From positions 1-55,621 of the forward strand of contig CAYNSX010000011.1 of the NCBI GenBank assembly GCA_964400165.1: DNA of 55,621 bases. Reading direction: 5' to 3'. The notes beneath the pieces are model-generated. The model ran no database searches. It was given only the letters and a program-made list of their open reading frames with translations, and was not told the origin of the DNA. Positions within the stretch are counted from its first letter, which is position 1; each line of letters begins with the position of its first letter. This stretch comes from CAYNSX01 sp964400165. Its GTDB lineage: Bacteria > Armatimonadota > Hebobacteria > CAYNSX01. This document shows, piece by piece, positions 1 through 7,294 of this stretch. Position numbers and translations under genes: made by a program.

Positions 1-1965
1 CCGCGGCCGGGTGGCGGGCCGGGTATTGGTCGGCCGGGCGGTGGCCCGGGCGCACCGGGTGCGCCGGGTGCTCCCGGCGCCGCGCAGCCGGCGAAGGACG
101 ACCGCCTGCCGTCGCTCGTCATCTGGCATTGGAAGGACAAGCGCCTGCAGCCGCAGCAGCGCCTGCAGCAGAATGCCGACCGCAACTTCAGTTACCTCTG
201 CGTCTGGCATGTGGACGCCAAGAAGTTCGTCCGGCTCGCCGATGACACCGTGCGCACCGTCAGTTTTGGGCCGCGCGATAGGTGGGCCGTCGGCCGCGAC
301 ACGCAGCCCTATGAGCGCGAAGCCAGCGTGCGTGGCGTCGGCGGCGCCGATGTCTACGCCATCGACCCGATGACCGGCGATCGCCGCCGCCTGCTCGAAG
401 GCGAGCGCTGGGTCTTCGGCCCGTCGCCGGCCGGCGACCAGGTGCTCTTCTACCGCGGCCGGGATTTCTACACGCTCGACGTGGCGAGCGGCACGACGCG
501 CAACCTGACCGCCGGCGTGCAAGCCGACTTCCACGACGAAGAAGATGACCACAACATCCCCGATCCGCCCGACAACCCGGTGGGCTGGTCGTCCGACGGC
601 CGCGCCGTCCTGATCAGCGACGGCTGGGACATCTGGGCGCTCTCGCTGACCGGCGGCGCCGCGCAGAACCTGACCGGCAACGGCTTCCGCGACCACTTGC
701 GCTACGGGCGCTTCACCCTCGACTTCGCCGAGCGCGGCATCGACCTGTCCAAGCCGCTCTACTTCAGCGTCTCCAGCGACCGGGACAAGCAGAACGGCTA
801 CGCCCGCCGTCCCGCAGGCGGCGGCGCATCGCAGTCACTGAAATGGGAACCCGCCGGCTTCGGCTTCCAAGTGGTGAAGGCGCGCAACGCCGACCGCATC
901 GCCTTCAGCCGCAGCACCGAGACCACGCCGACCGAGTGGTATGTCGCCGACACCACTTTCGCCGCCGCCCAGAAAATGACCGATGTCGGCGCGCAACTGG
1001 CGCTGTTCACCTGGTCGCCGGGTTCGCGGCTGCTCGAATTCAAGAACGCTCGCGGCGAAGCCGAACAAGCCGCGCTCTTCCTGCCCGCCAACTATGAGCC
1101 GGGCAAGTCCTATCCCTGCATCGTCTACATCTACGAGAAACTCACCGACGGCCTGCACCGCTTCCAGCGGCCGACCTACGGCGGCTTCTCCGCCGGCCTC
1201 TACACCTCGAACGGCTACGCGGTGCTGATGCCCGACATCACCTACCGCGTCAACGACCCGGGCATCTCCGCCGTCGAGTGCATCGTCCCGGCGGTGGACG
1301 CCGCAGTGGCGACCGGCATCGTCGACCCGCAGCGTGTCGGCTTGCACGGCCACTCGTGGGGCGGCTATCAGACCGCCTTCGTCATCACGCAGACCGATAA
1401 ATTCCACGCCGCCATCGCCGGCGCCGCGCTCACCGACATGGCGAGCATGTACGGCCTCGTCTACAAGAACACCGGCAGTTCCAACGCCGCCATCTTCGAG
1501 TCGAGCCAGGGGCGCTTCACCGCCGGCCCCTGGGAGTTGCCCTTCGCCTATGCGCGCAACTCGCCGGTGATGTATGCCGAGAAGGTGACCACGCCGCTGA
1601 TGCTCTTGCACAACGACCTGGATGGCGCTGTCGACTTCACCCAGGGCGTCGAATACTTCACCGCCCTGCGCCGCCTGAACAAGGAAGTCATCCTGCTCGA
1701 GTACGAGGGCGAGAACCACGGCCTTAGCCGCCCCGAGAACCGCGAGGACTACTCAATTCGCATGATGGAATTCTTCAACCACCACCTCAAGGGCGACGCC
1801 GCCCCGCAGTGGTACACCGCCGGCATCGACATGCTGAAGATGAAGGACCACCTCGACGAGCGCGCCATCGCCGAAGCGAAGGCCAAGTCCGACGCCGCCA
1901 AGCGCGCCGCCTCCCTCGTTCAGCCGAACAAGGATGTCGCCCAAGCCGATGGCCGGCCGCACTAA
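1..1965 (+). CDS. S9-family serine peptidase (prolyl oligopeptidase type), 5' truncated
   Basis: The frame is open from base 1, so the true start lies outside the window; the GTG at 211 is internal. The visible N-terminal part is a Gly/Pro-rich, collagen-like linker (about 35 residues with GAPGAPGAPG), followed by WD40/propeller-like sequence typical of the regulatory domain of S9 peptidases, then an alpha/beta-hydrolase domain. The catalytic triad is visible: nucleophile Ser in GHSWGGYQT (codon 1354-1356), Asp in HNDLDGAVDF (about 1615-1635), and His in GENHGLS (codon 1717-1719). By family these enzymes cleave peptides and are often exported, but the signal peptide would be outside the window. 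The gene ends TAA at 1965 and is followed at once by a palindromic repeat. The family call is firm; substrate is unknown. Confidence 0.9.
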   Translation, partial: PRPGGGPGIGRPGGGPGAPGAPGAPGAAQPAKDDRLPSLVIWHWKDKRLQPQQRLQQNADRNFSYLCVWHVDAKKFVRLADDTVRTVSFGPRDRWAVGRDTQPYEREASVRGVGGADVYAIDPMTGDRRRLLEGERWVFGPSPAGDQVLFYRGRDFYTLDVASGTTRNLTAGVQADFHDEEDDHNIPDPPDNPVGWSSDGRAVLISDGWDIWALSLTGGAAQNLTGNGFRDHLRYGRFTLDFAERGIDLSKPLYFSVSSDRDKQNGYARRPAGGGASQSLKWEPAGFGFQVVKARNADRIAFSRSTETTPTEWYVADTTFAAAQKMTDVGAQLALFTWSPGSRLLEFKNARGEAEQAALFLPANYEPGKSYPCIVYIYEKLTDGLHRFQRPTYGGFSAGLYTSNGYAVLMPDITYRVNDPGISAVECIVPAVDAAVATGIVDPQRVGLHGHSWGGYQTAFVITQTDKFHAAIAGAALTDMASMYGLVYKNTGSSNAAIFESSQGRFTAGPWELPFAYARNSPVMYAEKVTTPLMLLHNDLDGAVDFTQGVEYFTALRRLNKEVILLEYEGENHGLSRPENREDYSIRMMEFFNHHLKGDAAPQWYTAGIDMLKMKDHLDERAIAEAKAKSDAAKRAASLVQPNKDVAQADGRPH

Positions 1966-1973
1966 GAGCAAAC

Positions 1974-2049
1974 TGACGGGGAAAGTGTCACGGGTGAAGT
2001 GTCACGGGACTGCCTGGTGTTCCCGTGACACATGACACCTTCCCCGTCA
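1974..2049. repeat. R1 palindromic repeat (GTGTCACGGG family), copy 1
   Basis: A nested inverted repeat. The outer arms are 1974-1990 and 2033-2049 (TGACGGGGAAAGTGTCA against TGACACCTTCCCCGTCA, imperfect). The inner arms GTGTCACGGGA (1999-2009) and TCCCGTGACAC (2021-2031) are perfect. It begins 8 bases after the S9 peptidase stop codon and could act as a terminator-like hairpin. Related copies lie at 15415, 17240 and 20038. Confidence 0.85.
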
Positions 2050-2110
2050 CACAGCCTTTACTTGCCTTCCTTGCCGCCCTAGACTCGCTCGGCTGGACTG
2101 GGAGCAACCC

Positions 2111-3421
2111 ATGGGCATCCTGACCGTCAGCACCAAGACCATCCTGCAAGTCGCGCTCGATTTCGTGGACGAGTCCCGTGCGCTCAAGGCCGCCGACGAG
2201 GCCTACGCCGGCGGCGCCGACTGGCTCGAGGCCGGCACGCCGCTCATCAAGGCCGAGGGCCTCAACATCGTGCGAATGCTCAAGCAGCGCTTCCCGAAGG
2301 CCACTATCGTCGCCGACCTCAAGACGCTCGACGCCGGGCGCATCGAGGTCGAGTGCGCGGCCAAGGCCGGCGCCGGCGTCGTCAACATCCTCGCCTTCGC
2401 TCCCGACTCCACCATCCTCGAAGCCATCGACGCCGGGCGCAAATACGGCGCGCTGGTGTCGGTGGACCTGATCGGCCACCCCGACCCGGTGACGCGGGCG
2501 CAGGAGGCGCAAGAACTCGGCGCCGACCTGGTGAATGTCCACTGCCCGATTGACTTGCAGATGCGCGGCCTCGACCCATTCGAGACTTTGCGCGCGGTGG
2601 CGAGCGCGGTCAGCATCCCCGTCAGCGTCGCCGGCGGCATCCACTCGGAGAGCGCCGCCGATGCCGTCGCCGCCGGCGCCGGCATCGTCATCATCGGCGG
2701 CGCCATCACGAAGTCCGCCGACGCCCGCGCGGCGACCGCGCAAATCCGCCGCGCCCTCGATGAAGGCGTGCGCGTCGAGACCCGCCTCTACAAGCGCGTC
2801 ACCGACAGCAACATCCGCGAGGCGCTCGAACAGGTCAGCACCGCCAACCTCTCCGACGCCCTGCACCGCAGCGGCGACCTGCCCGGCATCCTGCCCATCC
2901 TGCCCGGGCTCCGGTGCGTCGGGCCGGCGCTCACCGTGCGCACCGCCCCCGGCGACTGGGCGAAGCCGGTCGAGGCCATCGACCTGGCGGCGCCCGGCGA
3001 TGTCATCGTCATCGAGGCGGGCGGCGTGACGCCGGTGGTCTGGGGCGAACTGGCGACCCACAGCGCCGCGGGGAGAAAACTGGCGGGCGTCGTCATCGAC
3101 GGCGCCATCCGCGACACCGTCGAAATCCGGCGGCTGAAGTTCCCGGCATTCGCCAAACTCATCTCACCCACCGCGGGCGAGCCGAAGGGCCACGGCGAGA
3201 TCGGTGTCACGGTGAAACTCTCCGGCGTCAAGGTCAACCCGGGCGACTGGATGCTCGGCGACGATGACGGCGTCGTCGTCCTGCCGCGCGAGAAGGCCGC
3301 CGAATACGCCAACCGGGCGATGAATGTCCTCGAGACCGAGAACCGCATCCGCGGCGAAATCACCGCCGGCAGCACCCTGTCGTCGGTCACCGAACTCTTG
3401 CGCTGGGAGAAGGTGGGCTAA
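2111..3421 (+). CDS. Fusion of 3-hexulose-6-phosphate synthase-like domain and RraA-like domain
   Basis: Residues 1 to about 215 are an OMP-decarboxylase-fold domain of the hexulose-6-phosphate synthase/KGPDC group. It shows the acidic-Lys-acidic signature VADLKTLDAG (Asp69, Lys71, Asp74) and a C-terminal phosphate-binding segment SVAGGIHSES. Residues about 225-436 are RraA-like (the RNase E regulator / HMG-CHA aldolase family) with the VIDGAIRD motif. Hexulose-6-phosphate synthase condenses formaldehyde with ribulose 5-phosphate or runs in reverse to supply pentose; the RraA half may be an aldolase. This fusion is known mainly from archaea and scattered bacteria. No hexulose-6-phosphate isomerase gene is nearby. 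The ATG start has GGAG at 2101-2104. The stop TAA overlaps the convergent methyltransferase stop. Confidence 0.85.
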   Translation: MGILTVSTKTILQVALDFVDESRALKAADEAYAGGADWLEAGTPLIKAEGLNIVRMLKQRFPKATIVADLKTLDAGRIEVECAAKAGAGVVNILAFAPDSTILEAIDAGRKYGALVSVDLIGHPDPVTRAQEAQELGADLVNVHCPIDLQMRGLDPFETLRAVASAVSIPVSVAGGIHSESAADAVAAGAGIVIIGGAITKSADARAATAQIRRALDEGVRVETRLYKRVTDSNIREALEQVSTANLSDALHRSGDLPGILPILPGLRCVGPALTVRTAPGDWAKPVEAIDLAAPGDVIVIEAGGVTPVVWGELATHSAAGRKLAGVVIDGAIRDTVEIRRLKFPAFAKLISPTAGEPKGHGEIGVTVKLSGVKVNPGDWMLGDDDGVVVLPREKAAEYANRAMNVLETENRIRGEITAGSTLSSVTELLRWEKVG

Positions 3422-5049
3422 ATCGAACGGCGAGCGCGTTCCGCAACGAAAAGTCGATGCTGCGTCTGCCCTAGAAGTTCATTCAAAGCATTCATGACAT
3501 CCGCTTCTTCGGTTGTTTCACCTGTCCCCAGAGAATCGAGGATCGCGGACGCGTCGTCTACTAGTCGTGCAGAATCGGACTTTTCCAACAGGGCCCGCAA
3601 ATCAAGTCGCTGCAGGAGTTTCTTGGTCACGGGGCGCTTTGCTCCCGGTAATACGAGCGAGCGAAGTAAATCGACGCAATCGGGGCAGTTCAACAGAGCA
3701 CTGACCGCTGCCGTGACCAACGCACCATGACAAGGCAGGAAATAGCAAGTGTCATCCAGCATGACGGGCTTTCCCCTGAACGGCCCCACTGCTCGAAACC
3801 TCGGGAATTTGTGTAGCCCTGAAACCGCGACCTTGAACGGCGAGAAGGCGTAATCGCCGATTCCGAAGAGTGAGAATGGGGGGGCGGTTCGATAGACGGC
3901 AGACTTCCTTTTGACAAACTCCTTATCGTGAGACACAAGATAGGACCAGAGTCGGGGAGCGCTTTTCTGTAGAGGCGCTGTGTCTTCACCTAGTCTTCGC
4001 TGCGTCACGATAACCCAGCGCATTGGATTCAAAGTTCGACCATGCCACAGGTCCGTGCACTTGAGAAGTGGGAAAAGGAACTCATCCTCGACGGCGACGT
4101 GGTCGCCAAGACCATTCAGGAATTCGTGATCCGAAACAGCACGAAGTTCCATAATGGCGGCGGCATCGTGCTTAATGCCCTGGCGCCAGACGACGGGGCT
4201 TGTGCCGTCCGCGTAGGATGTCGCTGCGTAGAGTTCAGCGTCAACGACGAGTTGACCGTGGATGATCTGAAGCACCGCTTCGCGCTCTGTCGAGGTCAGG
4301 TCTGCATAAACATCAGCTTTGTAGTCGCGATGCTCATTGGAAACCTTGACAGTAAACAGGCAGGCATCCACGGACGCTCCGAACCACTTCCCTGCATCAA
4401 TTTTGTGAATTGAGGCTCCCGCGATTGGAAGGGCATTGCGTGAAGCGAATTCGAGAACATTGCGCGCAACCGATGTCTTGCATAACAGAGAAATCGTTGG
4501 AGCCTCAACGCTCAACTCTGAGATGAGTTTGATCCAGATGTACTCGGCAATGTCGAAGTTTGATGCCCCGGTCAGGGCTTCGATGCCCTTCAGACGTTTC
4601 AGATTCAACTTCTTGGGGACGTTGGTACTTCCAATTGAGCCAAGTTGAGAGTTGGTGACCCACGGCGGGTTCCCAACGACCAGAAGCCCGCCATCGGACT
4701 GCCACTTGAGGTCACCTCTCAGATCGATGGCAAAAATGTCTCGCTGAATAATGCGAACGAGTTTGTCCCGCTGCGCTCTGCCTAACAATTGGGCTTGTTT
4801 AACGTGTTGCTCCTGGGCCTCTATCCCGATGATTTCTCGTGGGGGTGATGGGAGTTCTAGGAGGCCAGAGATGAAATTGCCGCGTCCGCATGTCGGCTCA
4901 AGAGCGCGGACCCATGGGCCAGTCATATTGGAAATGGTTTGCAGGACGGCCCGAACCAACTCGTTCGGGGTCTGAAAATCCCCCAGTTCAACTCCTGAGG
5001 AGGTTTTCAACGCCCGTGACTGTGTCCGCAAGTTGGATTGCCCTCTCAT
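3418..5049 (-). CDS. N6-adenine DNA methyltransferase of a type II R-M system
   Basis: This 543-aa protein has SAM-dependent amino-methyltransferase motifs in the gamma-class order: GDFQTP (residues 23-28, motif X), EPTCGRGNF (51-59, motif I) and VVGNPPW (124-130, catalytic motif IV NPPW). The remaining 400 residues would contain the target-recognition region. A strong Shine-Dalgarno (TGGAGG, 7 bases upstream) supports the start at 5049, which lies inside the end of the endonuclease gene (62-base overlap), implying translational coupling. By family it should methylate adenine in its recognition site to protect host DNA; the specificity cannot be read from sequence. Base composition is clearly lower in GC than the flanks and ACGT occurs several times, unlike native DNA here. 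Its stop codon interlocks with that of the convergent fusion gene. Confidence 0.85.
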   Translation of the reverse strand: MRGQSNLRTQSRALKTSSGVELGDFQTPNELVRAVLQTISNMTGPWVRALEPTCGRGNFISGLLELPSPPREIIGIEAQEQHVKQAQLLGRAQRDKLVRIIQRDIFAIDLRGDLKWQSDGGLLVVGNPPWVTNSQLGSIGSTNVPKKLNLKRLKGIEALTGASNFDIAEYIWIKLISELSVEAPTISLLCKTSVARNVLEFASRNALPIAGASIHKIDAGKWFGASVDACLFTVKVSNEHRDYKADVYADLTSTEREAVLQIIHGQLVVDAELYAATSYADGTSPVVWRQGIKHDAAAIMELRAVSDHEFLNGLGDHVAVEDEFLFPLLKCTDLWHGRTLNPMRWVIVTQRRLGEDTAPLQKSAPRLWSYLVSHDKEFVKRKSAVYRTAPPFSLFGIGDYAFSPFKVAVSGLHKFPRFRAVGPFRGKPVMLDDTCYFLPCHGALVTAAVSALLNCPDCVDLLRSLVLPGAKRPVTKKLLQRLDLRALLEKSDSARLVDDASAILDSLGTGETTEEADVMNALNELLGQTQHRLFVAERARRSI

Positions 5050-5665
5050 ACTGCAACCTCCATTGTAGCGCGTTCGACACTGTCAGATATCCAATTTCAG
5101 GTGGCTCACGAAGGATCTTCTCTGCAAGTAGTCGGCGCCCCACATCCTCCAAGGGCAGGTTCCGTTCATCGAGCTCTGCGTCAATGTCATCCACATTCCC
5201 ATTGTTTTCGAGAAGTTTTAGGATGCGAGAAGTTGTTTGGTAGTCCGCCGTTCGATCCTTGGTGACGAAGAGGGAATGCACGATATTCAATCGCGCTGCT
5301 CTTCGCCGACCGTCATCTCGCTTCTGATATACAAAAACGAGCAGGTGATACCCAAGTCCATAGACTTTCTGCTCAGCGCTTGCGAATGGACAAGAAGACT
5401 GGGGTTGTTTGATGGAAGTGACTTTGACATCGACCCCAAGACCAGGGAAGTCAATTCCTTTAGCCGAGCTGCCACGTAAGTATTCGAATCGGTCCGCCAG
5501 AAACTCGTGAAAGGAATGCTCAACGTAGGTTCCAACCGCCTTGCCATCGGTGATTCCATACAGTTCCTGAATGTTGGCACTGCTCATTCGGGCAGAGAAC
5601 TCCTTGGCGCTGGTTTTCAGCGTCGCTAGAGCGAGTTCAGTGCGCGGCCTTCGGTCATCTGCCAT
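4988..5665 (-). CDS. Putative type II restriction endonuclease (PD-(D/E)XK fold)
   Basis: A 225-aa protein directly upstream of, and overlapping, the methyltransferase. From the chosen start it shows a PD-(D/E)XK-like active site: Glu49 in YVEHSFHEFL, Asp72 in GIDFPG, and D79-V80-K81 in GVDVKVTS. The central YGLGYHLLVFVYQK strand and a charged C-terminal half fit restriction endonucleases, but I do not recognise the exact family or recognition site. The ATG at 5665 has an AAGG five bases upstream. An alternative ATG at 5779 would add 38 residues of less convincing sequence and overlap a short upstream ORF. Neighbour context plus the D-x(6)-D-x-K spacing make the nuclease call likely, not proven. 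Confidence 0.72.
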   Translation of the reverse strand: MADDRRPRTELALATLKTSAKEFSARMSSANIQELYGITDGKAVGTYVEHSFHEFLADRFEYLRGSSAKGIDFPGLGVDVKVTSIKQPQSSCPFASAEQKVYGLGYHLLVFVYQKRDDGRRRAARLNIVHSLFVTKDRTADYQTTSRILKLLENNGNVDDIDAELDERNLPLEDVGRRLLAEKILREPPEIGYLTVSNALQWRLQYERAIQLADTVTGVENLLRS

Positions 5666-5747
5666 GAGGCCTTCATTCGTCGCCCCGAATTGTTCTCCCT
5701 TGAATCCGATGCTCCCTGCGACGCGCTTCAATGATCGAAAGGCAGGC

Positions 5748-5864
5748 TCACTCCACGGCCTTCCACAGCGCCTCCTCATCCACGCTTTCCTGCACTAACT
5801 CCACTGCACGCTGGACTTTCGCCTCGGTGCTGATGCCGTATTCGTATGCCAGACTGACACCCAT
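5748..5864 (-). CDS. Short ORF (38 aa) upstream of the endonuclease
   Basis: ATG at 5864 to TGA at 5748, encoding a short acidic, probably helical peptide (MGVSLAYEYGIST, ending ALWKAVE). It reads like real coding sequence in composition. It may be a small R-M accessory gene, the remnant of a gene broken when the island arrived, or an upstream leader. There is no clear ribosome binding site and I recognise no family. It overlaps the longest possible version of the endonuclease ORF by 32 bases. Confidence 0.3.
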   Translation of the reverse strand: MGVSLAYEYGISTEAKVQRAVELVQESVDEEALWKAVE

Positions 5865-5991
5865 TCAGGTCTCATCCGCGGACTCACCTCGCCCCTCTTG
5901 ATTCTCGCGCCCCGTGTCAAGCGTTGTGCGCGCAATTGGCTTTGTTCCGCACTTTTTATGGTACCGCCGAAAACCCCCTTCCGCCCCCTTC

Positions 5992-6078
5992 CTTATCTCC
6001 CCCCTCTCTGTCTGCGGGGAGGGGGCAAGGGGGAGGGGTTCTCCCCTCGCCTCACAGGAGAGGGGCTGGGGGTGAGGG
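5992..6078. repeat. CCCTCTCC-type palindromic repeats (two units)
   Basis: Two adjacent units. The first (about 5992-6038) is a C/T-rich arm followed by GGGGAGGGGGCAAGGGGGAGGGG. The second (6040-6078) has CTCCCCTC paired with GAGGGG and the tail CTGGGGGTGAGGG. The same architecture recurs at 6129, 17312, 17381 and 17432. Confidence 0.75.
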
Positions 6079-6128
6079 AACCATGGAACTGAACAGGCCT
6101 GGCGGCCTGCGGTACCCAAGAAGTTGTT

Positions 6129-6166
6129 CCCCCTCTCTTCACAGAAGAGGGGGTCAGGGGGTGAGG
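6129..6166. repeat. CCCTCTCC-type palindromic repeat
   Basis: Arms CCCCCTCTCTTC and GAAGAGGGGG around a short ACA loop, followed by the conserved tail TCAGGGGGTGAGG. Same family as the units at 6040 and 17432. Confidence 0.75.
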
Positions 6167-6176
6167 CAGAGGGGAC

Positions 6177-6203
6177 GGTCGCCGCACGAATGCGGCTCCT
6201 ACA
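6177..6203 (-). repeat. GTAGGAGC-type REP element
   Basis: Read on the minus strand it starts GTTGTAGGAGCC and folds into a perfect hairpin GCCGCA-TTCG-TGCGGC (6181-6196). The head GTAGGAGC followed by a GC-rich hairpin is the layout of REP sequences mobilised by RAYT (TnpA-REP) transposases. No RAYT gene is in the window. Confidence 0.6.
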
Positions 6204-6247
6204 ACTCACCTGACACCTATCACCTGACACCTGTATTATTCATTCCG

Positions 6248-7294
6248 ATGCCCCCCGACCCCGCAACACTCACCGCCGACTTGACCGCGCTCGAGGCCGA
6301 TGCGCGGGCGCAGTTGCGTGACGCCGCCGCGCCCGACGACCTCGAACGGTTCCGCGTCGAGTTCCTGGGCCGCAAGGGCCGCTTGCAGGCCGTCTTCGAT
6401 GCCATCCCGGCACTGCCGAACGAGGCCCGCGGCTCCGTCGGCCGCCAGGCGAACACCGTCAAGCGCGAACTCGAAGAGCAACTCATCATGCGCCGCGGCG
6501 AAGTCGGCGCCGGCGACGCCGTCGCCCGCGCCGAGCGCGAGCGCATCGATGTCACGCTCCCCGGCCGCTGGCACCGCCTCGGCGGACGCCACCCGCTGCG
6601 GATGATGGACCAGGAAGTCCGCCGCATCTTCACCGGCATGGGCTTCGATGTCGTCGAGGGGCCGGAAGTCGAGAAGTATTACTACAACTTCGAGGCGCTC
6701 AATTACCCGCCCGACCACCCGGCGATGGACGAGCAGGACTCCTTCTACATTTCGCGCGACCTACTGCTCCGCACGCAGACCTCCGGCGTCCAGGTGCGCA
6801 CGATGGAGCAGCGCGCGCCGGAGCCGATCCGCGTCATCGCGCCGGGCCGCGTCTATCGCCGCGAGGCGGTGACGGCGACGAAGTCGCACACCTTCCACCA
6901 GTGCGAGGGTCTGCATGTCGACCGCGGCATCTCGATGGCGCACCTGCGCGGGTGCCTCGAAGTCTTCGCTTCGGAACTCTTCGGCGAGCAGGTCGAGGTG
7001 CGCATGCGCCCCGACTATTTCCCGTTCACCGAGCCGAGCGTGGATGTGTCAGTGACCTGCCTCTTCTGCCGCGCACAGGGCTGCCGGCTGTGCAAGCACA
7101 GCGGCTGGCTCGAAATCGCCGGCGCCGGGATGGTGCACCCGAATGTGCTGCGCGCCGGCGGCTATGACCCCGAAGTGGTGAGCGGCTACGCGTTCGGGAT
7201 GGGCATCGACCGCCTGGCGCAACTGCGCTATGGCATCGATAACATCCGCACCTTCGCCGACAACGATATGCGCTACCTGGCGCAATTCCGCTGA
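6248..7294 (+). CDS. pheS: Phenylalanyl-tRNA synthetase alpha subunit
   Basis: Charges tRNA-Phe as the catalytic subunit of the alpha2-beta2 enzyme. From ATG 6248 the product is 348 aa, the normal PheS length. It has an N-terminal coiled-coil region (about 1-95), then the class II core with HQCEGLHVDRG (about 217) and the C-terminal motif 3 GMGIDRLAQLRYGI (about 317). The frame is open upstream to 5924, but that part is translated repeat DNA, so the start is placed at MPPDPATLTADLTALEADAR. The stop TGA overlaps the pheT ATG (TGATG), indicating coupled translation. Cytoplasmic. Confidence 0.96.
   Translation: MPPDPATLTADLTALEADARAQLRDAAAPDDLERFRVEFLGRKGRLQAVFDAIPALPNEARGSVGRQANTVKRELEEQLIMRRGEVGAGDAVARAERERIDVTLPGRWHRLGGRHPLRMMDQEVRRIFTGMGFDVVEGPEVEKYYYNFEALNYPPDHPAMDEQDSFYISRDLLLRTQTSGVQVRTMEQRAPEPIRVIAPGRVYRREAVTATKSHTFHQCEGLHVDRGISMAHLRGCLEVFASELFGEQVEVRMRPDYFPFTEPSVDVSVTCLFCRAQGCRLCKHSGWLEIAGAGMVHPNVLRAGGYDPEVVSGYAFGMGIDRLAQLRYGIDNIRTFADNDMRYLAQFR

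Larger units (their letters stand above)
5865..6247. other. Repeat-rich spacer between R-M island and pheS
   Basis: No credible gene. A plus-strand frame is open from 5924 into pheS, but its translation is low-complexity Pro/Arg/Gly from palindromic repeats, so I reject it as coding. It holds two to three CCCTCTCC-type REP elements, one GTAGGAGC-type REP, and a short direct repeat of CACCTGACACCT at 6207-6232. No T-box, attenuator or other phenylalanine leader is recognisable before pheS. Confidence 0.7.

Noticed and set aside
1988..3061. Long open frames on the strand opposite real genes (for example 1988-3061, 7273-9252, 12810-14768, 39851-42469, all minus)
   Set aside because: They mirror the GC-rich codon pattern of well-supported genes, show Arg/Gly/Ala/Asp-rich shadow composition, and match no family.
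3418..5864. Link between the local R-M system and the ACGT avoidance
   Set aside because: The island itself contains about six ACGT sites and looks recent, so it is unlikely to be the cause of a genome-wide, codon-level deficit.
5924..6247. In-frame 108-codon extension of PheS
   Set aside because: Its translation is REP repeat DNA (Pro/Arg/Gly runs) and PheS has its normal length and N-terminus from ATG 6248.
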